Below, piece after piece: positions 1-12,025 of a stretch of 64,000 nucleotides of DNA. Position 1 is the stretch's first letter. The number at the start of each line of letters is the position of its first letter. The notes under the pieces were generated by a model that saw nothing but the letters and a program-made list of their open reading frames with translations, was not told where the DNA came from and did not search any database. The DNA is from Carnimonas nigrificans ATCC BAA-78 (lineage in GTDB: Bacteria; Pseudomonadota; Gammaproteobacteria; Pseudomonadales; Halomonadaceae). The stretch is taken from the NCBI RefSeq assembly GCF_000526695.1, contig NZ_JAGO01000010.1, positions 124,001 through 188,000 of the forward strand. The letters run 5' to 3'. A program made the position numbers and the translations under genes.

Positions 1-2091
1 GACCATCGTGATCACCGGCAAACGGCAGGCGCAGCCTGATATTGCCTTGCAGGGGGCCGTGCGCTTCCCAGCGTGAAAACTGGGTATTCAGCTCGCTTTT
101 ATTGAAGGGCGCGACTTTCAATACTTCAAGCAGCTGGCTAGCGTCACCCTTTACCGGCGCATCAAGACTCAGCAGCTTATCTTGTAACGAGAAGCTGCCT
201 TCCCCACCCTTCAAACCGTTGAGTTCAGCATGGTGAATGGCTCCATGCAGCTCCTCGCCATCCAGATGCAGCGTGCCATCCACGTTAGTGACCGGCTGCC
301 AGCCGTCCAGATAGCCCAGTGTTGCATTGCGCACATCAAGGTCGAGCAGCAGGCGATTGCCACTGGAGGGATCACCAAAATCGACATGCCGCTCAAGCTC
401 CGGGTGACCGTCCGGTGCGCCGAAAACCATCGACATGCTGATCTTGCCCTTCGGTACTTCACCTGAGTGCACATTCTTGATCAGCCACTCGCCCAGTGCC
501 GGGCTCATGACATGCAGCGGCACCCAGTCGCGGGCATCGCGCACCTTCGCGTTCTCGAAGGCAAGATCGAAGGAGAAGTTATTGTGGTGATGGTCAGGCA
601 AGTCGAGGAAGAAATCGCCTGAAGCATGGGCACCATCGCGCACGAAACGGATATCACTGCCGCCCATCTTGACGTAGTTGTCATTCAGCTCCCATGACAG
701 CCTGCCCGACAGCGACTCCAGCGGCCAGCGCGTGTCGAATACCGTCGGCATATGCAGGCCAAGGCCCTTCTTGTCGCCAGTTACCCAGGCACGGCCAAAG
801 CGCAGCGTGGCATCCACGCCGCCCGACACCGGCCCCAGCGCAGGAATCTCTTCATGGGAATTCATGGTCGCGCCGCTCAGATCGGCACGTATCCGCAGGC
901 GGTCGCGCATCGGCACATCGGGGCGCAGGTTGAGATCGAGGCGAGCCTTATTGATCCGGCCACTGGGGTGCAGGTCAATGTAGGTCTGGCGCAGCTTCTG
1001 CGAGAAAGGCAGCAGTGGCCACACCATGTTGGCAGGTTCAAGACGGAAGGCCGGCAGCAGCACCGAAAGCTCTTTATCGCTTCCTTCTACCGTACCAAAG
1101 GCGGGCAACGCCAAGGGATCCCCCTGGCTATCCTGGGCCTCCATCCTGGCGAACCGCCCTTGCCACTGGCGGTCGTTATAATGGGCGTACAGCGTCGTCG
1201 AGAGGGAAGTGAGATCGGCGCGCCGTGCCGGTTCGTCGGTTCGGCCAATGTGAAGATGACCAAGCTCAAGTGATGAGCGCACCTCAGCGGAATCGGTGCC
1301 TGTCCAGCCAAGCTGGAAGTGCAGATCACCTTGCGCTGAAAACTCATAATGGGCACTGGCGCTGAACATGCTCGCCACTGTCGAAATCTGTCGGGCATCG
1401 CCACGCAGCTCGGCCTGCCCCGAGGTATCGCCCTCAGGCGACAGGCTTGCATTCAGCGATATACCGGCCTGCTGGGCAGAATCGGTAACCGCCGCTGCCT
1501 GTAGCACGGTAGCGCCGCTGCTATCCGCCACCAGCACCGCACTGGGAATACTGACGCGGTGGTGTTGCTGTAGCCCGTAAAGATCAACGCTACCCTCGCT
1601 GATGCGCGCGCGGCTGTCAGCAAGATTGATCAGCCAGCGCTTGAGGTCTTCCTGTGAGAAGGCGCTGGGCTGGTCATCGCCGTCGTCGTCCCACCAGCGT
1701 CCATCGTCATGCTGATAGAGCGACAGCGCGGGGCGATCAAGATCGAGCTGGTTGAAGGCGGGCTGATTCAATTGGAGAGAGCGCAGCAGATCCAGCTTGA
1801 TGCGCCCTTTTGCCAGCGTAAACAGCGAACGGGGAGTATCGCTGTCTTCCTGCTGCTGGGAAACGTTCAGGCGATCAACGTCGATCACCAGATTATGGCC
1901 CTCAAGGCCAATCGCCAGGTGATTGGCGATAAGGTCGATGCCCTCTGGCAGCGGCAGCCATTTGGTTAATTCGGCGTTGCCATCGAGACGCAGCGGAGTG
2001 ATGCGCAGGCCAGCCGTGATCAGCGCGACAACCGTCAGCACGACGGCCATCGCAATCAAAAGCCCTCTGGCTACCATTTGCACCAACATCA
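1..2091 (-). CDS. yhdP: YhdP/AsmA-like envelope protein, 3' end cut by window
   Basis: This is the N-terminal 697 codons of a very large AsmA-like protein; the frame stays open to the window edge. A single hydrophobic segment at about residues 4-27 looks like an inner-membrane anchor, followed by long periplasmic beta-rich sequence. Family members (YhdP, TamB and AsmA relatives) are thought to carry phospholipid between inner and outer membrane. I chose the ATG at 2091 because a purine-rich AGGGAGG lies upstream; an in-frame GTG at 2097 is an alternative. The position directly upstream of rng and maf is the usual one for this gene in Pseudomonas and Halomonas relatives, which supports the name more than any single motif. 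The C-terminal part is not visible. Confidence 0.78.
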
Positions 2092-2217
2092 GCACTTGAG
2101 CCAGCGCCTCCCTGCTGCACCTTCCATGACCGGCAGCGCAGGCTGCATATCGCGCAAAACACTCACGTCAAACAGCCCTCCCTGGCCTGCCGAATATCGT
2201 TAACTTCATTCACAGGA

Positions 2218-3681
2218 CTACGTTAACACCAGGTCATAGTGGTCCTGCGCATACTGAGGGTCGCTTCGCACCCGGATCGGCTTGCCAAGCAGCGCTTCGA
2301 GATCGGCCAGGGCAGTCGCCTCTTCATCCATCAGACGCTCGGCGACACTGGGCGCGGCGAGCACCAGATAGCCGTTGGCACCATACGCGCGCTCTTCGCG
2401 CATAATCGCGCGAAAGATTTCAAGGCACAGCGTCTCTGCGGTTTTGATCGCACCGCGCCCCGCACACAGAGGGCACTCTTCGCTCAGTACCTGCTCAAGA
2501 CTGGGGCTGGTGCGTTTGCGCGTTAGCTGTACCAGCCCCAGTTCGGTAACGCCGGTCAGCGAAATGCGCGCCCGATCCTTTTCGAGCGATTTTTCAAGCA
2601 GACGCAAGAGCTGGCGGCGATGTTCGCCATCTTCCATATCAATAAAATCAATGATAATGATACCGCCCAAATTACGCAGCCTTAACTGGCGCGCAATCAC
2701 TGTGGCTGCTTCGAGATTGGTCTTGAAGCTGGTCTCTTCAAGGTTGCGATGCCCGACAAAGGCGCCGGTATTTACATCAATGGTGATCATCGCCTCGGTT
2801 TGGTCAATGATCAAATAGCCGCCCGATTTAAGCGGCACCTTGCGCTCAAGCGCGCGGGAAATTTCGTCTTCGACCGAGAACAGATCGAAAATGGGACGCC
2901 CGCCCGTGAACAGCTCCAACCGCGACTCCCACGCTGGCATAAAGTCCCGTGCAAACGCCTGCAACTTAAGGAAATTATCATGGGAATCAATGCGCACGCG
3001 TTCGATATCGTCGCGCATTACGTCTCTTAAAATGCGCAGGAAAAGTGGCAAGTCGTAATAGATTTGTGCGGGCGCTTCTATCGCCACCTTGCGCGCCGAT
3101 ACCTTGCGCCATAGTCGGCCAAGAAACAGCACGTCAGCCAGCAACGCTTCGCGCGCCACGCCTTCAGCGGCAGTACGCACAATAAAGCCACCCGGTGGAG
3201 CGGCTTCTCCTGCGACCTCAATCACTTCAGCAGCCAGATGACGCAGGCGCACGCGCTCTTCTTCGCTGTCGATACGCTGGGAGACCCCAATGTGGGAAGC
3301 CTGCGGCATCAGCACCAGATAGCGTGAAGGAATGGAGAGATGCGTGGTTAGGCGCGCGCCCTTGCTGCCCAGGGGGTCTTTCACCACCTGTACGGTGAGC
3401 ACCTGACCTTCATGGGCCAACGAACGAACGGGAAGCACCGGCCCTTCGTGATCCAGCGGCATCAGCGCCTGCGCGTGAATAAACGCCGCACGTTCAAGCC
3501 CGATATCGACGAAGGCGGCCTGCATTCCCGGCAACACCCGAATCACCTTGCCTTTATAGATATTGCCAGTGATTCCCAGGCGGCGATGGCGCTCGACCGC
3601 GACCTCCTGTAGCACACCATTTTCAACGACGGCTACGCGCGTTTCCATTGGCGTCAAATTGATCAGCACTTCGCCGCTCAT
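2218..3681 (-). CDS. rng: Ribonuclease G
   Basis: Single-strand-specific endoribonuclease of the RNase E/G family, which matures the 5' end of 16S rRNA and decays mRNAs. The 487-residue product matches the short RNase G form and lacks the RNase E scaffold tail. An S1-type RNA-binding fold covers roughly residues 30-115. The two catalytic metal-binding aspartates lie in IDVNTG (about D302) and IIIIDFID (about D345). The CPxC zinc-link motif is CPLCAGRG at about 403-410. An in-frame start 13 codons upstream exists, but the ATG at 3681 has AAGGAC before it and gives the typical N-terminus MSGEVLINLTP. It sits between maf and yhdP and is probably co-transcribed with them and the mre genes. Confidence 0.95.
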   Translation of the reverse strand: MSGEVLINLTPMETRVAVVENGVLQEVAVERHRRLGITGNIYKGKVIRVLPGMQAAFVDIGLERAAFIHAQALMPLDHEGPVLPVRSLAHEGQVLTVQVVKDPLGSKGARLTTHLSIPSRYLVLMPQASHIGVSQRIDSEEERVRLRHLAAEVIEVAGEAAPPGGFIVRTAAEGVAREALLADVLFLGRLWRKVSARKVAIEAPAQIYYDLPLFLRILRDVMRDDIERVRIDSHDNFLKLQAFARDFMPAWESRLELFTGGRPIFDLFSVEDEISRALERKVPLKSGGYLIIDQTEAMITIDVNTGAFVGHRNLEETSFKTNLEAATVIARQLRLRNLGGIIIIDFIDMEDGEHRRQLLRLLEKSLEKDRARISLTGVTELGLVQLTRKRTSPSLEQVLSEECPLCAGRGAIKTAETLCLEIFRAIMREERAYGANGYLVLAAPSVAERLMDEEATALADLEALLGKPIRVRSDPQYAQDHYDLVLT

Positions 3682-3741
3682 GTCACCGTCCTTGTTGCGC
3701 CTGCGCTTTGCTGGCAACACCGCCTGCCAACCATCTATTTG

Positions 3742-4353
3742 TTATTGCCAGTAACGAATACCGGCATCGTCCAACAGCCGCACTGTTTCAAATAGCGGTA
3801 GCCCTACCACTGCCGAATAGCTGCCTTCCAGACGCTCTATAAATGCAGCGCCCTTACCTTGAATGGCGTAGCCACCCGCCTTGTCGCAAGGCTCGCCGGT
3901 TGCCCAATAGGCATCGCGCTGGGCAGCGTCAATGTGTGCAAAGCGCACCCTCGACTCTACCCACATGGAACGCGGAGGCTGCCCCGCACGGAGCAGCGTT
4001 ACCGCGGAAAAGACCGAATGCCAGCGCTGACTGAAGCGCGCAAACATGGCATCGAATTCAGCCTTGTTGGCCGGCTTGCCGTAAATATGATCATCCAGCG
4101 CTATCGCCGTATCGCCCCCCAGAACCCAGCAGTGAGGATGCTGCTCGACCACCGCCTGAGCCTTGCCGAGCGCCATGCGCAGCACATAGGCTGCCGGTGC
4201 TTCATGAGGAAGCGGACGTTCATCAATATCAGCAGCGCACACCAGCGCTGGCGTTACCCCGATTGATGCGAGCAGTTCAAGCCGCCGGGGTGATTGTGAA
4301 GCGAGACACAAAGGGAAACCATCAGACACGGGCTGGTTCCATTCGGGCGACAT
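3742..4353 (-). CDS. maf: Maf-type nucleoside triphosphate pyrophosphatase (YhdE-like)
   Basis: Maf house-cleaning pyrophosphatase, probably hydrolysing dTTP, UTP and modified pyrimidine nucleotides to monophosphates. The start motif SQSPRR (residues 19-24) and the C-terminal block with GGYAIQGKG are typical of the YhdE subgroup. The family's usual GADT is GGDT here (79-82), keeping the catalytic aspartate. The open frame extends 41 codons further upstream, but that stretch has no Maf similarity; the ATG at 4353 gives the normal 203-residue protein. It lies between mreD and rng, its standard place in gammaproteobacteria. Confidence 0.92.
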   Translation of the reverse strand: MSPEWNQPVSDGFPLCLASQSPRRLELLASIGVTPALVCAADIDERPLPHEAPAAYVLRMALGKAQAVVEQHPHCWVLGGDTAIALDDHIYGKPANKAEFDAMFARFSQRWHSVFSAVTLLRAGQPPRSMWVESRVRFAHIDAAQRDAYWATGEPCDKAGGYAIQGKGAAFIERLEGSYSAVVGLPLFETVRLLDDAGIRYWQ

Positions 4354-4538
4354 ATAAAATCCGATATATAACCATAGTTTACACGCAATACCCTGATGGA
4401 TGGAAAAGGAGTCGGCTCCCATCCCGATTTTTATGCAGGAACAGGTAACGATAAAGGCAACAACATGCGATGTCATCGCCCGGAAAGCCGTACAAAGAGC
4501 TTACAAAACCGGCATAAGAAGAAAACGCACTGCCCCGC

Positions 4539-5021
4539 CTAGAGGCCGCGCTGAATGTTGTACAGCAGGGTAGAGAACCACGGCCACAGCAGCCCGCTAA
4601 TCAGAGCGCCATAGATAAACTGGATATGCAGCTCGGAAACTCCAAACAGCACCCTTAGCCACTGCTCACATAGCAGTACCAGCCCGGTAATCACCACCAC
4701 CACAGGCGCTTGCTGCCACAGGGAGTAGAGCCGGATACGGGAATAGAGCAGCAGCGTCAGAAAACAGACACCCGACAGCAGCAGTGCGTTTTGTCCCAGC
4801 GGTGTGCCATTGAGCAAATCCAGCGGCAGGCCAATGATAAAGCCGTGAAATACCCCGACACGCAGCGGCTGCGCCAAACACCAGAAGATCAGCGTCATGG
4901 CGATCCAGGGCGGACGCAGCAGCAGCAGACTGTCAGGCATCGGCATCAATTGCAGCACCAGGGCCGCAATCAGCGTAAGCCATACCATGGGATATACTGC
5001 GCGGTTTTTCTCAGCGGCCAT
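4539..5021 (-). CDS. mreD: Rod shape-determining protein MreD
   Basis: Small integral membrane partner of MreB and MreC in the elongasome that directs lateral cell-wall synthesis. The 160-residue product is almost all hydrophobic, with about five membrane segments, and contains the family-like stretch GLPLDLLNGTPLGQNALLL. The ATG at 5021 overlaps the mreC stop by 11 bases and has GAGGA eight bases upstream; the longer open frame starting at 5114 would lie inside mreC. The overlap implies translational coupling with mreC. Confidence 0.92.
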   Translation of the reverse strand: MAAEKNRAVYPMVWLTLIAALVLQLMPMPDSLLLLRPPWIAMTLIFWCLAQPLRVGVFHGFIIGLPLDLLNGTPLGQNALLLSGVCFLTLLLYSRIRLYSLWQQAPVVVVITGLVLLCEQWLRVLFGVSELHIQFIYGALISGLLWPWFSTLLYNIQRGL

Positions 5022-5949
5022 GTGGAGCGTCCTCGGCAGCAGGATGGTACAGCTTGTCGATGGCATCAATGGTGGCCTGCTCGACACGCGCACCGGAATC
5101 CGTAGAGACCGCATCGCGTGCCGACAGCATCAGAAAATCACGGCTACGATCAAGCTGAGCCGCAGGCCGCGCTTCCACTTTGGCAAAAGGCCCATTGGTA
5201 CGCGACTCCACCTTGGTGACTGTCGCCACCGGATAGCCGGGCGGAAACTCGCCCCCCAGCCCCGAGGTGACCAGCAGATCCCCCTCCCGCACGTCGGCGT
5301 TGGCCGGCACATTGACCAGCTGCAAGTGGTGAGGGCCACCCACACCTTGAATCACAAAACGCAGTCCATTGCGCACCAGCTGAACAGGCATGGCATTGCT
5401 GGGGTCACTAATCATCATGACGCGGCTCGAAAAACGCCCGACCGACACGACGTGTCCCACGACGCCGAAGGCATCGACTACCGGCTGCCCTTGATAGACG
5501 CCATGGTCGGCACCGCGATTGACAATCATCTGCTGAATGAAGGGATCATTGTCGAGGCGCATCAGCTCGCTGGTAATAAACTGCATCTGCTGCTGGGGCG
5601 CAGCGTGCATCAACTGGCGTAGCTGAACGTTCTCTTCCGTCAAGGCATCCATGCGCAGGCTGCGCTGCGAAAGCCGTGTAAGCTGTTCACGCAGCGCACG
5701 ATTTTCTTCCACCAGCGCACGCTGGGATGAAAAGGCAGTTGCCCCCCAGCTCATCGCTTCAGCGGGAAGACTGACAAGCCACTGCACCGGCGCCACCACG
5801 GTCGATGCCTCGGTGCGCACTTTTTCCATCCAGGTATAACGAAGATCTACAAACAGCAGGAGCGCCGCCAATATAGTGCACAGCACCATGCGGAACCCTG
5901 GGGAAGGACCATGAATGAACAATGGCTTGATAGGACATCCTCCACGCAT
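5011..5949 (-). CDS. mreC: Rod shape-determining protein MreC
   Basis: Periplasmic scaffold of the elongasome, linking MreB and MreD to the PBP2/RodA synthase. A membrane anchor at about residues 20-36 is followed by a coiled coil (about 65-110, rich in leucine and glutamate) and the beta-barrel MreC domain with LVTSGLGGEFPPGYPVATV. The total of 312 residues is normal. The start is uncertain: the first in-frame ATG is 5949, but homologous N-termini begin at the KPLF...GPS block. A strong GGAGG (5939-5943) stands seven bases before an ATC at 5931 that would give that N-terminus. The gene ends by overlapping mreD. Confidence 0.93.
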   Translation of the reverse strand: MRGGCPIKPLFIHGPSPGFRMVLCTILAALLLFVDLRYTWMEKVRTEASTVVAPVQWLVSLPAEAMSWGATAFSSQRALVEENRALREQLTRLSQRSLRMDALTEENVQLRQLMHAAPQQQMQFITSELMRLDNDPFIQQMIVNRGADHGVYQGQPVVDAFGVVGHVVSVGRFSSRVMMISDPSNAMPVQLVRNGLRFVIQGVGGPHHLQLVNVPANADVREGDLLVTSGLGGEFPPGYPVATVTKVESRTNGPFAKVEARPAAQLDRSRDFLMLSARDAVSTDSGARVEQATIDAIDKLYHPAAEDAPHGR

Positions 5950-6022
5950 CGACCACCCGCCTGACCGATATTTCGCACCAATAATGGCGAAATGATCTAT
6001 CGCTCAGGCAGGTGTGAAGCCG

Positions 6023-7421
<1,399 letters not shown>

Positions 7422-7709
7422 ATGGCGATAGAACACGCCGACGTCCTGCGTGCCGCCCATCTGGCACGCATCAGCATTGATAACGCCGATGCCGACCGTT
7501 ATGTCGGTGATCTGACGCGCATCCTGAACATGGTGGACCGTCTTCAGGAAATTGACACCGAGGGCGTACAGCCGCTTTCCCATCCGCTTGATGCCACGCA
7601 ACCGCTGCGTGCCGATGAAGTGACGGAAAGCGACCAGCGCGATCAGTTCCAGACGGTAGCTCCCGAGGTCGCCAAAGGGCTTTATCTGGTACCGCGCGTC
7701 GTCGAGTAA
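7422..7709 (+). CDS. gatC: Asp/Glu-tRNA amidotransferase subunit C
   Basis: Small subunit of the GatCAB amidotransferase, which converts misacylated Glu-tRNA(Gln) or Asp-tRNA(Asn) to the cognate aminoacyl-tRNA. At 95 residues it has the family length. It shows the N-terminal helix pattern HLARI and the central DLTRILNMVDRLQEIDTEGVQPLSHPL block that wraps GatA. It is followed 146 bases later by gatA and then gatB in the standard C-A-B order. The gap to gatA is longer than usual and holds no reading frame that I recognise. Confidence 0.94.
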   Translation: MAIEHADVLRAAHLARISIDNADADRYVGDLTRILNMVDRLQEIDTEGVQPLSHPLDATQPLRADEVTESDQRDQFQTVAPEVAKGLYLVPRVVE

Positions 7710-7855
7710 CGCTATCGCTTCGACATTGCCCAGCCGCTGGGCAACGCCCGTTATTTCTCACGAAGCCAGCGTATACCGCCCCGAGACGAGCACCATCGTC
7801 GCGGCGTGCTGCACACTGACTTCGTACCCTTACCCAGCTTTCGGATACATCACGC

Positions 7856-9310
7856 ATGCTAGACCTGACCCTTGCCGAGATGGCCCGCGGCCTGACCTCG
7901 GGCGAGTTCAAAAGCGTTGATCTGGTACGCGGTTTTCTCGACCGCATCCAGCAGCGCGACGCTGACATCAATTCATTTATAACCGTCACTGGCGATGCGG
8001 CGCTTGAGCAGGCTGAAGCCGCCGATGCCGCACGAGCCAAGGATGACGTGGGCGCTCTCACCGGCGTACCGCTGGCGCTCAAGGATATCTTCTGCACCGA
8101 AGGTGTTCTGACCACTGCCGCGTCAAAAATGCTCTCCAACTTCGTGTCACCCTATAACGCGACCGTTGTCGAGAAGCTGAACAGTGCCGGCACCATCAGC
8201 CTCGGTAAAACCAATATGGACGAGTTCGCGATGGGCTCCTCCAACGAAAACAGCTTCTTCGGCGCCGTGAAGAATCCCTGGGATCACTCATTGGTACCTG
8301 GCGGCTCTTCGGGCGGCTCTGCCGCTGCGGTGGCTGCGGGGCTGGTGCCTGCGGCACTGGGCACCGATACCGGCGGCTCGATTCGTCAGCCCGCTGCCTT
8401 CTGCGGAATTACCGGTCTTAAGCCGACCTATGGCCGAGTATCGCGCTACGGCATTATCGCCTATGCCTCCAGCCTTGATCAGGCAGGCCCTTTCGGTCGC
8501 TCCGCCGAGGACTGTGCGCTGCTGCTCAACGCAATTGCTGGCCACGATGGCCGCGACTCGACCAGCGTATCCCGCGTGGTGCCTGACTATACCGCCACCC
8601 TCGCCCAGCCCCTCGATGGCCTCAAGATCGGTCTGCCGGTCGAATACTTCGGTGACGGTCTGGATGCCGGTGTCGAGCAGGCGGTACGCGAAGCGGTCAA
8701 GGTGTATGAAAGTCTCGGCGCTCAGGTCGTGGATGTAAGCCTGCCGCATACGCAACTGGCCGTCCCCGCCTACTACGTGATTGCCCCTGCTGAAGCCTCC
8801 TCCAATCTGGCGCGCTATGACGGTGTGCGCTTCGGCCATCGCTGCGACAGCCCTGTCGATCTCGAAGACCTTTACAAGCGCTCTCGTGGCGAAGGCTTCG
8901 GTGAAGAGGTCAAGCGCCGCATTCTCATGGGCACCCACACCCTCTCGGAAGGCTTCTACGACGCCTATTACCGCAAGGCGCAGCAGGTACGTCGCCTGAT
9001 TCGTCAGGACTTCCTCGACGCCTTCGACAAGGTGGACGTACTGATGGGGCCAGCGGCACCTACCCCCGCCTTCAAGCTGGGCGAGCAGGCTGACCCGGTC
9101 TCCATGTACCTGCAGGATATCTACACTATCGCGATCAATCTGGCAGGCATTCCCGGCATCAGCGTACCGGCAGGTTTCGTCGATAATCGTCCGGTGGGCC
9201 TACAAATTCTGGGGCCGCACTTCGGCGAATCGCATCTGCTGAATGTTGCCCACGTATTCCAGCAACACACCGACTGGCACCAGCGTCGGCCTGAACAGTA
9301 CCAAGGTTGA
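7856..9310 (+). CDS. gatA: Asp/Glu-tRNA amidotransferase subunit A (amidase)
   Basis: Amidase-signature subunit that releases ammonia from glutamine and channels it to GatB. The Ser-cisSer-Lys triad is visible: Lys76 in LALKDIF, the [14 protein letters not shown] loop (149-162) and Ser175 in [12 protein letters not shown]. The length of 484 residues is normal. The gene overlaps the open frame of gatB only in the leader of the latter and ends 14 bases before the gatB start, so the two are surely one operon. Its own ribosome site is weak, with no clear AGGAG. Confidence 0.97.
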   Translation: MLDLTLAEMARGLTSGEFKSVDLVRGFLDRIQQRDADINSFITVTGDAALEQAEAADAARAKDDVGALTGVPLALKDIFCTEGVLTTAASKMLSNFVSPYNATVVEKLNSAGTISLGKTNMDEFAMGSSNENSFFGAVKNPWDHSLVPGGSSGGSAAAVAAGLVPAALGTDTGGSIRQPAAFCGITGLKPTYGRVSRYGIIAYASSLDQAGPFGRSAEDCALLLNAIAGHDGRDSTSVSRVVPDYTATLAQPLDGLKIGLPVEYFGDGLDAGVEQAVREAVKVYESLGAQVVDVSLPHTQLAVPAYYVIAPAEASSNLARYDGVRFGHRCDSPVDLEDLYKRSRGEGFGEEVKRRILMGTHTLSEGFYDAYYRKAQQVRRLIRQDFLDAFDKVDVLMGPAAPTPAFKLGEQADPVSMYLQDIYTIAINLAGIPGISVPAGFVDNRPVGLQILGPHFGESHLLNVAHVFQQHTDWHQRRPEQYQG

Positions 9311-9324
9311 AGAGGACAACGACT

Positions 9325-10779
9325 ATGCAATGGGAAACCGTGATCGGGCTTGAAGTCCATGTCCAGCTGGCGACCCGCTCGAAGATCTTTTCCGGCTCTT
9401 CGACAGCCTTCGGTGCCGAACCCAACAGTCAGGCGAGCGCCGTTGACCTTGGGCTTCCAGGCGTGCTGCCGGTGCTCAATGAAAACGCCGTCGCCATGGC
9501 GCTGCGCTTCGGTCTCGCGATAGATGCCGAAATTCCTGACGTATCGGTATTCGAACGCAAGAACTACTTCTACCCCGACCTCCCGAAGGGGTATCAGACC
9601 AGCCAGATGGCGCAGCCCATCGTGGGCAAGGGCGTGCTGGAAATTCTGCCTGAAGATGGCGAGCGCAAGCAGATACGCATTCACCACGCGCACCTTGAAG
9701 AAGATGCCGGCAAGTCACTGCATGAAGACTTCGCTGGCATGAGCGGCATCGACCTGAACCGTGCGGGCACCCCGCTGCTGGAGATCGTCTCCGAGCCTGA
9801 CCTGCGTTCGGCCAAGGAGGCGTCCGCCTATCTGCGCGCCATGCATACGCTGGTCACGTATCTGGGCATCTCCGACGGCAACATGGCAGAAGGTTCGATG
9901 CGCTGCGATGTGAACGTCTCCATACGCCCTAAAGGCCAGCAGGAATTTGGCACGCGCGCCGAGATCAAGAACGTCAACTCGTTCCGCTTTGTTGAACGCG
10001 CCATCGCTTACGAAGTAGAGCGCCAGATTGATATTCTTGAAGATGGCGGCAAGGTGGTGCAGGAAACGCGCCTGTACGACCCCGATGCCGATGAAACCCG
10101 CAGCATGCGCACCAAGGAAGAAGCCAACGACTACCGCTACTTCCCTTGCCCTGACCTGCTGCCGCTCGTGGTCGACCAGGCGTATGTTGACCATCAGCGC
10201 TCCCTGCTGCCGGAACTTCCCGCTGCCAAGCGAGAACGCTACGAAAGCGAGCTGGGGCTGTCGTCCTACGATGCGGGTGTACTGACTGCGCACCACGACA
10301 CCGCTGACTACTTTGAGCAGACCCTTGAGGTGTGCGGTGATGCCAAGCTGGCCGCCAACTGGGTGCAGGGCGAGCTTTCCGCTCAGCTCAACCGCGACAG
10401 TCTGCCAATCAGCGAAAGCCCGGTTAGCGCCGCACAACTGGGCGGCCTGCTGGTGCGCCTCAAGGACGACACCATCAATGGCAAGGCGGCCAAGCAGGTC
10501 TTCCAGGAGCTGTGGCAGCGCCGCTTCGAAGATGCCGATCAGGTCATCGAAGCCAAGGGGCTGAAGCAGGTCACTGATACCGGCGCACTCGAAGCTGCCA
10601 TTGACGAGGTCATCGCAGCCAATCCTGTGCAGGTTACCCAGTATGTGGAAGCCACCGAAGAGAAACGAGGCAAAATGGTCGGCTTCTTCGTCGGACAGGT
10701 GATGAAAGCCACCCGCGGTACCGCCAATCCTCAGCAGGTGAACAAACTGCTGAAAGAGAAGCTCGACGCGCTGCTGTAA
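9325..10779 (+). CDS. gatB: Asp/Glu-tRNA amidotransferase subunit B
   Basis: tRNA-binding and kinase subunit of GatCAB; it activates the misacylated glutamyl or aspartyl end with ATP before amidation. It begins with [15 protein letters not shown], the family N-terminus, and contains [18 protein letters not shown]-type sequence in the catalytic cradle. A YqeY-like tail domain from about residue 330 ends in [19 protein letters not shown]. The ATG at 9325 is preceded by GAGGACAA and gives 484 residues; an in-frame ATG six codons upstream overlaps the gatA stop. A terminator follows at 10833. Confidence 0.97.
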   Translation: MQWETVIGLEVHVQLATRSKIFSGSSTAFGAEPNSQASAVDLGLPGVLPVLNENAVAMALRFGLAIDAEIPDVSVFERKNYFYPDLPKGYQTSQMAQPIVGKGVLEILPEDGERKQIRIHHAHLEEDAGKSLHEDFAGMSGIDLNRAGTPLLEIVSEPDLRSAKEASAYLRAMHTLVTYLGISDGNMAEGSMRCDVNVSIRPKGQQEFGTRAEIKNVNSFRFVERAIAYEVERQIDILEDGGKVVQETRLYDPDADETRSMRTKEEANDYRYFPCPDLLPLVVDQAYVDHQRSLLPELPAAKRERYESELGLSSYDAGVLTAHHDTADYFEQTLEVCGDAKLAANWVQGELSAQLNRDSLPISESPVSAAQLGGLLVRLKDDTINGKAAKQVFQELWQRRFEDADQVIEAKGLKQVTDTGALEAAIDEVIAANPVQVTQYVEATEEKRGKMVGFFVGQVMKATRGTANPQQVNKLLKEKLDALL

Positions 10780-11101
10780 GCCATGCGCAACAAAAGCTCC
10801 CCTGCCGTAACGTGACGGGTGAGCAACCAAAGAGAGGCCCTGCCGCTTACGCCGCAGAGCCTCTTTTTTATGCAGGTGATAGACAAGTTCTCAAAATGGG
10901 GCATTAGCGGCCAATCATGGCGTTATAGCCCTGCTCCTTCCCACTGCTTAAACTTGCCGACAGGATACCCGGCCCAGGCTGTCTTGCCTGACAGCGACGG
11001 GCGATTGACGCTGAAAACGAATGGCTAGCCTTCCCCCTTCTACCCTGCTGCACCCTTGGCACTGGGCTGATTCTCCTTCATACCGTTATGCCGAAGTTAT
11101 G
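10780..11101. other. Intergenic region after gatB, no gene seen
   Basis: The stretch holds the gatB terminator and then about 230 bases without a recognisable gene. Short open frames here lack ribosome sites and family features. It separates the convergent gatB and EamA genes. Confidence 0.5.
10833..10870 (+). terminator. Rho-independent terminator of gatCAB
   Basis: An interrupted hairpin pairs AGAGGC and CTGC with GCAG and GCCTCT around a short loop, followed by a run of six T. Confidence 0.85.
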
Positions 11102-12025
11102 CTATTCATTACTAACGGTAATAGGAGACGAGCGGTTTTTGCGCATCGGCAGCGTAACAATCAAAAGACACAGGAATATCATGCCGATCCCCAGCCATCC
11201 ACTTGAGGTCAGGCGCTCTCCCACTACCGCTGCAGCAAGCAGTGCAGCCACCACCGGTTCCAGCAGGGTAATGGTCGTCGCGGTACTTGCAGCCACCCGC
11301 GACAGTCCATAACCAAAGCAGAGATAGCCGAGGAACATCGGCACGATGGCGAGATAGCTCCCCACGGCGAAGGATGTCCATGAGGACAGCAGCGATGCAC
11401 CGGTCAACACCACCAGCGGCAGCAGCAATAGGCCACCGCCACCAAAGATCGCTCCCATGGCATAACGTGAGCTGATTCCTTCCCGCATCAGGCGTTGAGC
11501 GCTGTAGCTATACAGCGCGTAGGTGAAGGCCGCCACCAGTCCTAACGCCATGCCCCACAGCGCTTGCGGGCCGGCAGGCAGAGCGTCGCTATGCCCACTG
11601 CTGCGCGATGCGCCTAGCACCAGAATACCGCCGACACCCACCACAATGCCGACCTTCCAGCGTAAACTCACACGGCGGCCATCCAACACCCGCTCCAGCA
11701 TGGCTGAAAAAGCGGGCGCCGCGCCAATCGACACCACATTCCCTACCGTGACTCCCGCCTCACGCATGGCGCTGTAAAACGCCAATGGGTATATCGCCAC
11801 GGCGATTGCGCCCACCAGCCACCAGCGCCACTGCGCCAATAGCAGATGATGGCGATGACGCATGCCGCGCAGCGCCAGGCTGGCCTGCAATAGACCGCCC
11901 AGCCCCATCGCTACCGCGCCAATGGTCAAAGGGCTGACCATAGGGGCAGCGCTCGCCACCACACCGGTCGTGCCCCACAAAAATGCTGCTACTGCAACGG
12001 CCAGCGGCGCCCACACGCTATTCAT
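11102..12025 (-). CDS. EamA-family (DMT) transporter
   Basis: Ten-segment inner-membrane transporter of the drug/metabolite superfamily with two EamA repeats, 307 residues. The first repeat starts with AAFLWGTTGVVAS and ends in GNVVSIGAAPAFSAML; the second ends in ATTITLLEPVVAALLAAAVVGERL, both typical EamA signatures. These carriers export amino acids or small metabolites, but the substrate cannot be read from sequence. Its start overlaps the stop of the upstream TetR gene by four bases (ATGA) with GGAGGC before it, so the two genes are translationally coupled. The exporter is very probably the target of that regulator. Confidence 0.88.
   Translation of the reverse strand: MNSVWAPLAVAVAAFLWGTTGVVASAAPMVSPLTIGAVAMGLGGLLQASLALRGMRHRHHLLLAQWRWWLVGAIAVAIYPLAFYSAMREAGVTVGNVVSIGAAPAFSAMLERVLDGRRVSLRWKVGIVVGVGGILVLGASRSSGHSDALPAGPQALWGMALGLVAAFTYALYSYSAQRLMREGISSRYAMGAIFGGGGLLLLPLVVLTGASLLSSWTSFAVGSYLAIVPMFLGYLCFGYGLSRVAASTATTITLLEPVVAALLAAAVVGERLTSSGWLGIGMIFLCLLIVTLPMRKNRSSPITVSNE

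Noticed and set aside
752-1273. 173-codon plus-strand frame opposite yhdP
   Set aside because: Antisense shadow; the minus frame is open over the full 2.1 kb and has the envelope-protein features.
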